Shown: in pieces, positions 8,988-18,405 of the stretch
How positions within the stretch are numbered: position 1 is the first letter of the stretch
Layout of the letters: every line of letters begins with the position of its first letter
From: Methanosarcinales archaeon
Lineage (GTDB): Archaea > Halobacteriota > Methanosarcinia > Methanosarcinales > Methanogasteraceae
Reading direction: 5' to 3'
DNA: 32,997 bases
NCBI GenBank assembly: GCA_004211975.1
Contig: RXIK01000134.1
Location: forward strand, 1-32,997
Made by a program: the position numbers and the translations under genes
The notes under the pieces: generated by a model
Databases searched by the model: none
What the model was told of the DNA's origin: nothing
The model's input: the letters and a program-made list of their open reading frames with translations, nothing else

Positions 8988-9356
8988 TCAGGGCATCCGC
9001 TCGACGATGCCGTCGATCTGCATCGATTTCCTGTAGAATTTGGTGGACGTTTCGATGAACCGTGCGGCTGCAAGCCCCTTGTCTGTGATTACATATCCAC
9101 CGCGGTGCACCTTCTCCACCAGTCCTGACAGCAGGAAGATAACTTTAATTTTGCTCCCAACACTGCCGCGATCTGCGATCTGGTCTGTGTACGCCCGAAT
9201 ATCCGCAAACATTGTGACGTGTCCCTCGTTTTCCGCGAGAACGCGGATGATCAGGCGGTACTGAAGGTCACCTGGACCGTTGTTGATGCCAAGCGATTGA
9301 AAGTACAGGGCAACCTCACCTTCAAGGGAAATATCAATTTCACTCATCGATTCCAT
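8988..9356 (-). CDS. Hypothetical protein, winged-helix-like
   Basis: MESMSEIDISLEGEVALYFQSLGINNGPGDLQYRLIIRVLAENEGHVTMFADIRAYTDQIADRGSVGSKIKVIFLLSGLVEKVHRGGYVITDKG suggests a wHTH with a 'GGYxITDKG' wing. Confidence 0.55.
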   Translation of the reverse strand: MESMSEIDISLEGEVALYFQSLGINNGPGDLQYRLIIRVLAENEGHVTMFADIRAYTDQIADRGSVGSKIKVIFLLSGLVEKVHRGGYVITDKGLAAARFIETSTKFYRKSMQIDGIVERMP

Positions 9357-10104
9357 CCCCGTCAGGCTCTGCATCCTGAACTTTCCGGATGCTAAGGCGG
9401 TCCTGCAGTATGTCGGGCGGATAGTATGCGAGGAATGCAAGCACCACCCCGATCAGGATGAAGAGGCGTGCTACTACCTGCATCATATCCTGAACTGCCA
9501 CCATATCCACAAGAATAAAGTCAAAGACAAGGGATATTGCAACCAGCACCAGCGCAATATGGTACCTGCGGCGTCTCGAGATCTTTCGGATCAGGGTGAT
9601 TCCAAGAAGTGCGAAGATCATCGCGGTCGGCACGATGAAAAGCCCTGCCATATATACGGTGATCGCGATATCGCTGTCGATTGAGAAGATGGTTGCCCAG
9701 TAGGTGACCTCGGGACCAACGACCCCGGACATGTAAAGAAACGTTAGATATGCGATGCCGAATATGGAAAAAAGCAGAGACATCGCCCAACTAGATGTTT
9801 TATCCCCTGTAGTGACATAAACAATGAAAAACACAATTGGTACCGGGAGAAATGCGAAAGGAACTGCCGCAATATAATAACACACCCTATCAACTTCAAC
9901 ATACCCGTAAAACGCTGCAATCACCCGCACACAGACAAACATGAAAGAAATCGAGATCAGCGCCCAGAAATCAATCAGCGCTATCATCGAAGGTGTGCTC
10001 TGATCTTTACATTTCGGTTTGTTTCGGTATAGCGTCAATGCAAACGCAAACGCAGACAGCATTATCGCGGCGCAGATCGTTGCATTCAATATCAGTCCAC
10101 TCAT
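9340..10104 (-). CDS. Polytopic (about 7 TM) membrane protein, unknown function
   Basis: 254 aa, highly hydrophobic; overlaps the downstream wHTH ORF. Confidence 0.65.
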   Translation of the reverse strand: MSGLILNATICAAIMLSAFAFALTLYRNKPKCKDQSTPSMIALIDFWALISISFMFVCVRVIAAFYGYVEVDRVCYYIAAVPFAFLPVPIVFFIVYVTTGDKTSSWAMSLLFSIFGIAYLTFLYMSGVVGPEVTYWATIFSIDSDIAITVYMAGLFIVPTAMIFALLGITLIRKISRRRRYHIALVLVAISLVFDFILVDMVAVQDMMQVVARLFILIGVVLAFLAYYPPDILQDRLSIRKVQDAEPDGDGIDE

Positions 10105-10166
10105 ATCCCACCCCCCGCATAGGTCTTAATTACTGATTCAAGTCTTGCGATTGCAGATCCATACGG

Positions 10167-11273
10167 TCACCGCAACCGGACCGACGTTCGCATCTTGTCA
10201 AGTACATAGATGCTGTCAATAAAACGAATCGTCCCGGATCCTGAGCCCATAACAACCGATCGCACCCGTGCACTATCGTTTTCAAAGAAGTTCACGCCTT
10301 CAACGAGATCGCTCTGCGTCACACCCGTTGCCGAGAATATCACGTCCTTTCCAGGCGCAAGATCCTCGGTGTAAAGCAGTTTATCGATATCGGTAATCCC
10401 CATCTCAAGCAATCTTGGCATGAACCGATCATATTCACGCTGCACCTCAGCCTCGCTCTTTTGATTTGCCTTTGCCGGAAGAACAAACCTGCTGAGAATC
10501 TTTCCTCCGGTGGTTCGCAGCGCCGCCGCAGTCAGAACACCTTCCGGAGCTGCTCCGATGCCCATGCCAACATGAACATTGGTGCCGCGGATTCCTGCCC
10601 CAACCCCTGGCAGCAGGTCGCCATCAGTGACAAGCCGCACCTTTGCGCCGGCATCCCGCACCTCTTTTATCAGCTCGGCATGTCTGGACCGCTCAAGTAT
10701 CACCACGATAACATCCTCAACATTGCGGTGCAGAGCCTCTGCCACGATGTTTAAGTTATATTCGGGTGGAGCGTCAAGATCAAGGCGCTGTCCGGTCTTC
10801 TGCTCGTACCGCACCACATCGGGACCAACGATCAGTTTGTTAAGATAAATATCAGGTGCGCGCAGGAGCCCGCCAGGTTCTGCGACTGCCATCACCGCCG
10901 CCGCCCCAAACTTGTTCTCTGCCGCAAGATTCGTGCCCTCAAGCGGATCAACTGCGATGCTAACCTTGGGACCTTTTCCGGTTCCAACATTCTCTCCAAT
11001 ATAGAGCATCGGCGCCTCGTCGCGCTCACCCTCCCCAATAACGATCTCACCATCAATATCAAATTGTGCAAACACTCTTCGCATCGCCTCAACCGCAGCA
11101 TCATCGGCAGCATGCCGGTCGCCATGACCAATCCAGCGCGCAGCAGCGATCGCTCCTGCCTCAGTCACTTTCAAAAGCCTTAAGAACAGTTCTTTTTCGA
11201 TTTTTCCCATCCGGCTGCTCATGGTTTCAGGAACACCAACAGTTACAGCCACATTATCGGTTGCTGCTGACAT
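10167..11273 (-). CDS. glpX: Fructose-1,6-bisphosphatase class II (GlpX type)
   Basis: ELFLRLLKVTEAGAIAAARWIGHGDRHAADDAAVEAMR...GEIVIGEGERDEAPMLYIGENVGTG...IAVDPLEGTNLAAENKFGA...GVGAGIRGTNVHVGMGIGAAPEGVLTAAALR. Confidence 0.9.
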   Translation of the reverse strand: MSAATDNVAVTVGVPETMSSRMGKIEKELFLRLLKVTEAGAIAAARWIGHGDRHAADDAAVEAMRRVFAQFDIDGEIVIGEGERDEAPMLYIGENVGTGKGPKVSIAVDPLEGTNLAAENKFGAAAVMAVAEPGGLLRAPDIYLNKLIVGPDVVRYEQKTGQRLDLDAPPEYNLNIVAEALHRNVEDVIVVILERSRHAELIKEVRDAGAKVRLVTDGDLLPGVGAGIRGTNVHVGMGIGAAPEGVLTAAALRTTGGKILSRFVLPAKANQKSEAEVQREYDRFMPRLLEMGITDIDKLLYTEDLAPGKDVIFSATGVTQSDLVEGVNFFENDSARVRSVVMGSGSGTIRFIDSIYVLDKMRTSVRLR

Positions 11274-11624
11274 GTGGCAATATATGCTCCAGTGAGATAT
11301 AAGTGTGAGCATCAGAGGGATGCACACTGTGCGCTATACATGCCACACCATCCGGAGCGGTTGTTCGCCGACAGTGCCAACCCAGCACTGTGATCCCGTG
11401 TTCTGGGAATTATCCGTGATCCGAAAACAAGAACTCTGAAAGTGAAGGTGGTTATTGATAATGGTGCTACACTTGATAAGCTGCGCGAGTTTGTTCGCGC
11501 TTATAGGCGGAGTGGCGGCTGTCGCTACGCAAGTTTGGGTTGATGGCTCCGCAGCACCAGTATAACAAACGAGGCATATCAAGAGGTAAGGCTACCAAAA
11601 CAGAACCTTTCGATTCAGATACAG

Positions 11625-12160
11625 TCATACGGTACCTCCAATTATACATCGCATTAGGTGCAGCCCGCACCCCCTATCTCGTCCGCGTTCATTTACGAAT
11701 GCTTTCAGGATTGCTTTTTTAATTATGTTTAGAGCACCGTTCACGTCGGCATTGATCTTTGTGCCGTCTGACGCACGGAAGACCTCGCGTTTAATCCGCT
11801 TACCCCGCGTATTTCTCATGGTGCTCGATTGATCCATCATCAAGAAAACTGCATTTAGAGGTGTGCGCCCCTTCCGGTTCCTTCACCGGCATTCCGATCT
11901 CTTCACCCCCATAATTCAGATCATGGATCAGGATGTAGTACGGGATCGAAACAAAGTTCCGGTTATTACGTCTTCCAAGACCCAACTCTTACTTCCAGTT
12001 GTCATTGTGCCCGATCACCAACGTACCGATGTCGTGCTCAATGCAGTAGTCAAACAAATCTGCTGATCTTATGCATCGCGTCCTTCATCTTCCGGTTACG
12101 CTTAACTTGCATCCAAACCAACCCCCATCTTCATCTTATTTCGCTTGATATACATTTTCA
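11625..12160 (-). pseudogene. tnpB: IS200/IS605-type TnpB, decayed
   Basis: Fragments in shifting frames: [128 protein letters not shown]. Confidence 0.85.
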
Positions 12161-12240
12161 CGGAGTAACAGTGTAACAGGGACACTACCTCATCAAACAC
12201 CTCTTCTGAATCAAGTTCAGTAGTAACTACTCACCCCCAC

Positions 12241-12372
12241 CGCAAAATTTATTATTAATGAGATTATATTTCACATCACAATGGTTGTGAATAAAACATT
12301 TTGTTTGATGGATGGAGAACCTGGTGCATAGACTTACTCACAACGAGATTCATGCCGCTTACCAGCAAGGGG
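12241..12372 (+). repeat. IS66-type left-end region, second copy
   Basis: Near-duplicate of 399-532; leads straight into the IS66-like transposase pseudogene. Confidence 0.7.
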
Positions 12373-13047
12373 AAGAGGCTATTGTTCAACTGTTCGATTA
12401 CCTCACATGGGAACTTGCAGACCATGCAGGATCAGCTGAATAAGAACAGCAAAACAGCAGCAAGCCCCCTTCCAGCGATGGTCTCAAAAAGACGCCCCAC
12501 ACCAAAAGCCAGGAGGTTGCCGGGCAACAAGAAGAACGGGGAGCAGGAGGGCATGTTAATCACACATTGGAACCTGTAGAAGAGCCAGATTATGTAGAAG
12601 TGCATGTTGCAGATCGGTGCACAGTGTGCGGCGCAACTCTCGAAGGTGCCTACGCAGATGACTGCCAGAAGCAGCAGGTCTTTGATATTCCGCCCGTGAA
12701 AATTGAAGTAACGTATTTCCACCAGAATGCACTGCATCTGTGCAATATAACAATCGAGTCAGGGCGATGGCAGTATACCAGACCAACTACCAGTTTGTCC
12801 CAATGGATACGTGTCGGAGATTTTTTCGAGGATATTTTTGGTCACCGCCAAACGGAGACAGATGATATCAGGCACATTCAGGACTGCTGCAGGGGCAGAT
12901 GTGTTCTGTGGTATTCGTGGGTATATATCTGCAGTGCGAAAGAACGGGCATCATGTGATCAGTGCGATTCAAGATGCACTTAGAGAGGATCTGTTTATGC
13001 CGTCTGGCTGTGTGGGTGAGTATTTACGTGGAGAGATACATACATGA
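12324..13047 (+). pseudogene. IS66-family transposase, internally deleted with in-frame stop
   Basis: VHRLTHNEIHAAYQQGEEAIVQLFDYLTWELADHAGSAE*EQQNSSKPPSSDG...HTLEPVEEPDYVEVHVADRCTVCGATL...KQQVFDIPPVKIEVTYF (N-terminal domain), then in another frame GTFRTAAGADVFCGIRGYISAVRKNGHHVISAIQDALREDLF (C-terminal end). Confidence 0.85.
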
Positions 13048-13113
13048 TCAGGAGAAACCAAATGCGAAATCGCTATGTGCAGGCTCCGTACTTAAGTCCG
13101 GGGTTTAGTGACT
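13046..13113 (+). repeat. Inverted repeat arm 1 (IS66-type right end)
   Basis: gatcaggagaaaccaaatgcgaaatcgctatgtgcaggctccgtacttaagtccggggtttagtgact; its reverse complement matches 14897-14964. Confidence 0.85.
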
Positions 13114-13144
13114 TAAACATTAAGTGAAAATAGGGGATTAACAA

Positions 13145-13975
13145 ATGGTAGAGATCATGCAACAATTTATTGAGAAGTGCTATATCAATCCTATTATTTA
13201 TAATAGTGGATATAATCATATAAATACTATCACGTGGTTTACAATCATTGTAATTTCAATCTTTTTAGCATTGAAACTTTTTCCAAGAATCGATGTCAAA
13301 ATCGATGATTACTTTATCATCGCTACTGCACCATATATCGTATTCGGTTCAATCTTAAAGGTGTTAGAAGATACAGGCACCATACAGCCGCCGTTAAATT
13401 ATTTACTAATGTCCCCAATTTTCTATGGGTTAACCTTAGTCATTACGATACTTTCTATCGTATTTGCAAAAATATTTGCTCCAAAGTTGAATATTCATGA
13501 TTGGCGGATATTGTTTAGTGGTATCGGAATTGTCCTCACCATATTCAACATTGCATTGTTGCTTAGTATCCAAGATATCATGCATCCAGGGGCATTTTTG
13601 ATGATTTTTAGCTTTGGTGTGGGGATGTCACTTGTCATTTATGCTATTGGTCGCTATTTTTCAATTTCATTTATTACTGATAAGCTCAATGCGATCATAA
13701 TTTTTTCATTTCTGCTTAAAGCATCGTCCACTTATATAGGCGTCGAATTTTTTGGATATTATTCCAAAACTTTAGGCATATTATTTGGAAAAAATATTTA
13801 CTTAAACCTGATAAGTCTAATACCTAGCTTAATTATTGTTATACTATTTTTATATTTTCTTGATACTAAATTAAAAAATAATGATACTCTTAGAAATATT
13901 ATAAAGTTATTTATGCTCGTCATCTGGATAACACCTGCACTGAGAACTACTGCCAGGATAGTTATAGGGCTATAA
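13145..13975 (+). CDS. DUF63 family archaeal membrane protein
   Basis: FIEKCYINPIIYNSGYNHINTITWFTIIVISIFLALKLFPRIDVKIDDYFIIATAPYIVFGSILKVLEDTG matches the archaeal DUF63 N-terminal pattern; polytopic. Confidence 0.8.
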   Translation: MVEIMQQFIEKCYINPIIYNSGYNHINTITWFTIIVISIFLALKLFPRIDVKIDDYFIIATAPYIVFGSILKVLEDTGTIQPPLNYLLMSPIFYGLTLVITILSIVFAKIFAPKLNIHDWRILFSGIGIVLTIFNIALLLSIQDIMHPGAFLMIFSFGVGMSLVIYAIGRYFSISFITDKLNAIIIFSFLLKASSTYIGVEFFGYYSKTLGILFGKNIYLNLISLIPSLIIVILFLYFLDTKLKNNDTLRNIIKLFMLVIWITPALRTTARIVIGL

Positions 13976-14324
13976 ATCTTGTTCACTTCACTTGCAAGCA
14001 TGCACTTTAAATTTAAAAATGAATACCAGGCAAGTTTCACAAAATAAAATTCCAGAACATCAGTTTCAATGCAGCAATTCCCGCTATGATTGTAAACACA
14101 TGCAAGCGAGGGACTGTTTCTTTGCCGTTTCGTAAACATCCACATCATCTCTTCACAATACAAATCAGCCACGGGCGATGGTATAATCTCAAACAGTTGG
14201 AATGATGTGAATATGAGATGGCGTGAATTGCTTGGATATTTTGATGTTTTTTGGGTAATGTCCTAATCTACGATAGTTTATCATAACACTAAGTACGATG
14301 GAAACCTGGAAATGAGTAGATTGA

Positions 14325-14403
14325 TGAAATCCGTGTAATCCGCGTTAATCTGTGGCTAAAAGTTTTATTTGCCACAGATTTCACAGATGGACACAGATTA
14401 CCG
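14325..14403. repeat. Palindromic dispersed repeat, copy B
   Basis: gaaatccgtgtaatccgcgttaatctgtggctaaaagttttatttgccacagatttcacagatggacacagatta. Confidence 0.8.
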
Positions 14404-14896
14404 GTCTTTTGTACTGCTAGACCATTTTTAAAACTCAGCAGGGCATTGAGCTTGCACGTATAACCCAATCACAATGGATATTATAGCACGGACTCTTTCA
14501 TTTCTATTAACTATCTCGGATTGACACACTACCGATAAAACCCCAGAGTTCTGGATCAATCCTAAAATTATTCACATAACAATTAAAACCTGAATTTGAA
14601 AGATCCTTCTTCCACCCCCCACACCTAACAGTCCGTAGCCACCTATTGCTATCGTTTTATCTCAACTCGAATATTTGAATTTGATACCACTAACTATTTT
14701 TAAATAAATACACAAACAGTAAGCAATAATATTATAAATAGTTGCCACAAACCTTAAGCAGTTACATAAGCTTTTTCTGTTACATAAACATTCAGGTGCA
14801 TTTCACGTGAAGATTAGACGAATACGAACCCCAAAACGCCGCTTCACCACACGACCGACCCCCAACACATGCAAACACATCACACCCATCTCCCGC

Positions 14897-14964
14897 AGTC
14901 ACTAAACCCCGGACTTAAGTACGGAGCCTGCACACAGCGATTTCGCATTTAGCATCTCCTGATT
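14897..14964 (-). repeat. Inverted repeat arm 2 (IS66-type right end, opposite orientation)
   Basis: agtcactaaaccccggacttaagtacggagcctgcacacagcgatttcgcatttagcatctcctgat. Confidence 0.85.
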
Positions 14965-15408
14965 CCATATACCCCTACACAACCTCCCATCCATGACCAA
15001 CCGAGCCATGGAACATGGAAACAGGAGGGTGTCCGGAAACCAATACTCGCACCATCCCGAAAGGTGTGAAACTGCCTTGCACAGTTCTCCACTGTCAACG
15101 ATCTTGACTCCAATATCCATGTGAATATCCCGGATACTATCATCAGCGCAAGCACGACAACACCCGGCCAGAACCTCCCGCGGTTGCTCCAGCAAACCCA
15201 CCACAGTCCGCAACACGAAAGCGAGCGACTGCACCCACACCCACCAACAGGATCAATTCCCACCAAACAACCCCATTTCTACGAGGACCTAAGGCGTCAT
15301 TATCGAGATGGCGCCACATTCTTCTTTGCTTGCCGGACACAGATTCCCGGGAAAACATGCAAACGATTCTACAGTAAATATAATGAAGCACGGAGCACCA
15401 TTCATGAT

Positions 15409-18405
15409 ATGATGCCGAAAAACGAAACGAAAGACGAGGCAAAACAGAAGATCGGGGAACTTGTCGAGCGGTTCAGATATAATCTTAACGTCTACAAAAA
15501 ATCGGCATACAATGAAACACAGGTGAGGCGAGAGTTTATTGACCCGTTCTTTGAAGCTCTGGGCTGGGATGTTAGCAATAAGCAGGGTCATGCAGAACAG
15601 TACAAGGATGTTGTTCACGAGGACGCAATAAAAGTGGGGCGTTCGACCAGAGCGCCAGATTACAGTTTCAGAATCGGAGGTCTGCGGAAGTTCTTTGTCG
15701 AAGCGAAGAAGCCCGCAGTAAACATAAAAGATGACGTTGCCCCATCATACCAACTGCGGCGATACGCATGGAGCGCAAAACTGCCATTATCCATCGTGAC
15801 CGATTTTGAGGAAATATCAGTCTACGACTGCCGGATCAAACCAGGGCAGAAAGACAAAGCCAGCGTGGGACGGATCGGATACTACACGTTTGAAGAATAT
15901 CCCGATAAGCTTGATGAGATATACGATGTCTTTTCCAAGGACGCAGTTCTCAAAGGAAGCTTCGACCAGTACGCACAGTCAACAAAAGGCAAAAGAGGCA
16001 CTGCAGAAGTTGATAACGAATTCTTAAAAGAGATTGAGAGCTGGCGTGAAATACTGGCTAAAAACATCGCTCTCAGGAACCCCGAGGTGTCAATCCACGA
16101 GTTAAACTATGCGGTGCAGAAAATAATAGACCGGGTCATCTTCCTCAGGATCTGCGAAGACCGGGGAATCGAGCCCTACGGGCAGCTGCACCCAACAGCC
16201 AACTCCACCAACATCTACACACACCTGCTGAACCACTTCAAACTCGCAGAACTAAAATACAACAGCGGCATATTTAACTTTGGGGCAGACGCGGTAACGC
16301 CACAATTGGAGATTGACGACAAGGTCTTGAAAACAATTATCCAGAGTCTGTACTATCCGAAATCGCCGTACGAATTCTCGGTTCTCGGCGTCGAGATCCT
16401 GGGAAACGTGTACGAACAGTTCCTGGGCAAGGTCATCAGGCTGACCGCGGGACACCAGGCAAAAGTGGAGACAAAGCCAGAGGTCAAAAAGGCAGGCGGA
16501 GTGTACTACACACCCCAATACATCGTTGATTACATTGTGGGAAACACGGTTGGTAAACTGGTTGCGGGAAAAACGCCAGAAGAGATTGCGGAAATCAAGA
16601 TACCCGACCCTGCATGTGGTTCAGGAAGTTTTCTTATCGGTGCGTACACGCATCTCCTGAGGTATCATCTGGACTGGTACGTGGAAAACAAGCCGAAGAA
16701 GCACAAAAAGGCGGTTTTTCAGGTCAAAGAGAACGAATGGTACCTGACAACAGATGAGAAGAAGAGGATTCTTTTAAACAACATCTACGGCGTTGATATC
16801 GACTCGCAGGCAGTCGAGGTTACAAAACTGAGTTTGCAATTGAAAGTGCTTGAGAACGAAAGCAGGGAGAGCGTAGACCAGCAGGTGAAACTGGGGACGG
16901 AGGGCATACTTCCGAACCTCGGGGGCAATATCAAATGCGGAAACTCACTCATCGGACCGGATTTTTACGATGCAGGGCAGACAACTCTTTTCGATGAGGA
17001 TGAAATGCGGCGAGTCAATGTGTTCGATTGGGATGATGCAGGACGGGGGTTTGGGGAGATTATGGGCAGGGGTGGGTTTGATTGCGTGATCGGGAATCCA
17101 CCATATGTACGGCAGGAACTGCTGAAAGAACAGAAAGGATATTTTAAAGATCATTATCAGGTGTATCAGGGAACTGCTGACCTGTGCGCCTACTTTATTG
17201 AGAAAGGGGTCTCGCTGCTCCAGTCTGGCGGATATTTCTCGTATATTGTTGCGAACAAGTGGATGCGTGCGAATTATGGCAAACCGCTCCGGCAGTGGCT
17301 AAAGACAAAGCGAATCGAGGAGATCGTTGATTTTGGCGATCTCCAGGTGTTCCAGAATGCTACAACTTACCCCTGTATTATGCGGATTTCCAACGGGAAA
17401 CCCAGTTCGACATTTGGAGTGACGCAGGTCGAAACGCTGGAGTTCTCAGACCTCGGGACTTATGTGGAAAAGCATCAGTATACGGTGAATCAAGATGGAC
17501 TGGATGATGGTGGGTGGGCGCTCGTCGATAAAGAGACCCGGGCATTACTGGATAAACTACGTAAAACAGGCGTCCCGTTGGGTGAATATGTCGATGGAAA
17601 AATATACTATGGCATTAAAACAGGTCTGAATGAGGCTTTTGTCATCGATTCCTCAACTCGTGATAAGCTGATCACGGAAGACCCCAAAAATGCAGAACTG
17701 ATCAAGCCATTTCTTGCCGGTAAGGACATCAAACGATATCAGCCACCGTGCAGCAAACGGTACTTGATACTGATACCAAAAGGCTGGACAAACCAAAAAT
17801 CAGGAGGGGTGAAAGATGCCTGGAACTGGCTGCAAAATAACTATCCCGGAGTGGCTTCTCATCTGAAACCCTTCTCTGAAAAAGCTCAGAAACGCTATGA
17901 CAAAGGTGAATATTGGTGGGAACTGCGTGCTTGTGATTATTACATTGAATTTGAAAAGCCTAAGATTGCATATCTAATATTTCAAGTAAAGCCCACATTT
18001 ACCTTTGATGATGGGGGTAATTATTGCAATAATGCAACTTATATAATTCCAAATAAAGATTTGCTATTGTTGGGAATACTTAACTCGAAGCTTGGTTGGT
18101 TCTTAATTTCTAGCTATTGTACTCAAATACAGAATGGTTATCAACTCATCTTCAAATATTTTGGGAAAATCCCCATATGCACGATAGACTCCTACAATCC
18201 TGCTGAAAAAGCCCAGCACGATAAACTTGTTTCCTTGGTAGATAACATGCTCGATCTGCAAAAGAAATACGATAAGACGAGAATGGAGCGAGATAAAGAA
18301 CTTTATGAACGGCAGATAAAGATTGTTGATGCACAGATTGACCGGCTGGTTTACGATTTGTATGGGCTGACAAAGGGGGAGATTGGAATTGTGGAAGAAG
18401 AGTGA
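15409..18405 (+). CDS. Type IIG-like restriction-modification enzyme (N-terminal PD-(D/E)XK-like nuclease + N6-adenine methylase + specificity region)
   Basis: N-terminus RREFIDPFFEALGWDV...APDYSFRIGGLRKFFVEAKKP (D-ExK nuclease pattern); MTase motif I DPACGSGSFLIGAY; motif IV NPPYVRQE; TaqI-like C-terminal region. Start reset to MMPKNETKDEAKQKIGE. Confidence 0.9.
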   Translation: MMPKNETKDEAKQKIGELVERFRYNLNVYKKSAYNETQVRREFIDPFFEALGWDVSNKQGHAEQYKDVVHEDAIKVGRSTRAPDYSFRIGGLRKFFVEAKKPAVNIKDDVAPSYQLRRYAWSAKLPLSIVTDFEEISVYDCRIKPGQKDKASVGRIGYYTFEEYPDKLDEIYDVFSKDAVLKGSFDQYAQSTKGKRGTAEVDNEFLKEIESWREILAKNIALRNPEVSIHELNYAVQKIIDRVIFLRICEDRGIEPYGQLHPTANSTNIYTHLLNHFKLAELKYNSGIFNFGADAVTPQLEIDDKVLKTIIQSLYYPKSPYEFSVLGVEILGNVYEQFLGKVIRLTAGHQAKVETKPEVKKAGGVYYTPQYIVDYIVGNTVGKLVAGKTPEEIAEIKIPDPACGSGSFLIGAYTHLLRYHLDWYVENKPKKHKKAVFQVKENEWYLTTDEKKRILLNNIYGVDIDSQAVEVTKLSLQLKVLENESRESVDQQVKLGTEGILPNLGGNIKCGNSLIGPDFYDAGQTTLFDEDEMRRVNVFDWDDAGRGFGEIMGRGGFDCVIGNPPYVRQELLKEQKGYFKDHYQVYQGTADLCAYFIEKGVSLLQSGGYFSYIVANKWMRANYGKPLRQWLKTKRIEEIVDFGDLQVFQNATTYPCIMRISNGKPSSTFGVTQVETLEFSDLGTYVEKHQYTVNQDGLDDGGWALVDKETRALLDKLRKTGVPLGEYVDGKIYYGIKTGLNEAFVIDSSTRDKLITEDPKNAELIKPFLAGKDIKRYQPPCSKRYLILIPKGWTNQKSGGVKDAWNWLQNNYPGVASHLKPFSEKAQKRYDKGEYWWELRACDYYIEFEKPKIAYLIFQVKPTFTFDDGGNYCNNATYIIPNKDLLLLGILNSKLGWFLISSYCTQIQNGYQLIFKYFGKIPICTIDSYNPAEKAQHDKLVSLVDNMLDLQKKYDKTRMERDKELYERQIKIVDAQIDRLVYDLYGLTKGEIGIVEEE

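Noticed and set aside
14902-15266. Minus-strand ORFs next to the inverted repeat as an IS66 transposase
   Set aside because: Apart from the repeat arm and a weak GCVG-Y tail similarity, the translations do not read as an IS66 domain; not annotated as a gene.
15121-15408. N-terminal extension of the RM ORF
   Set aside because: First ~96 residues are low-complexity and Pro/His rich, unlike the RM domain; translation more likely starts at MMPKNETK.
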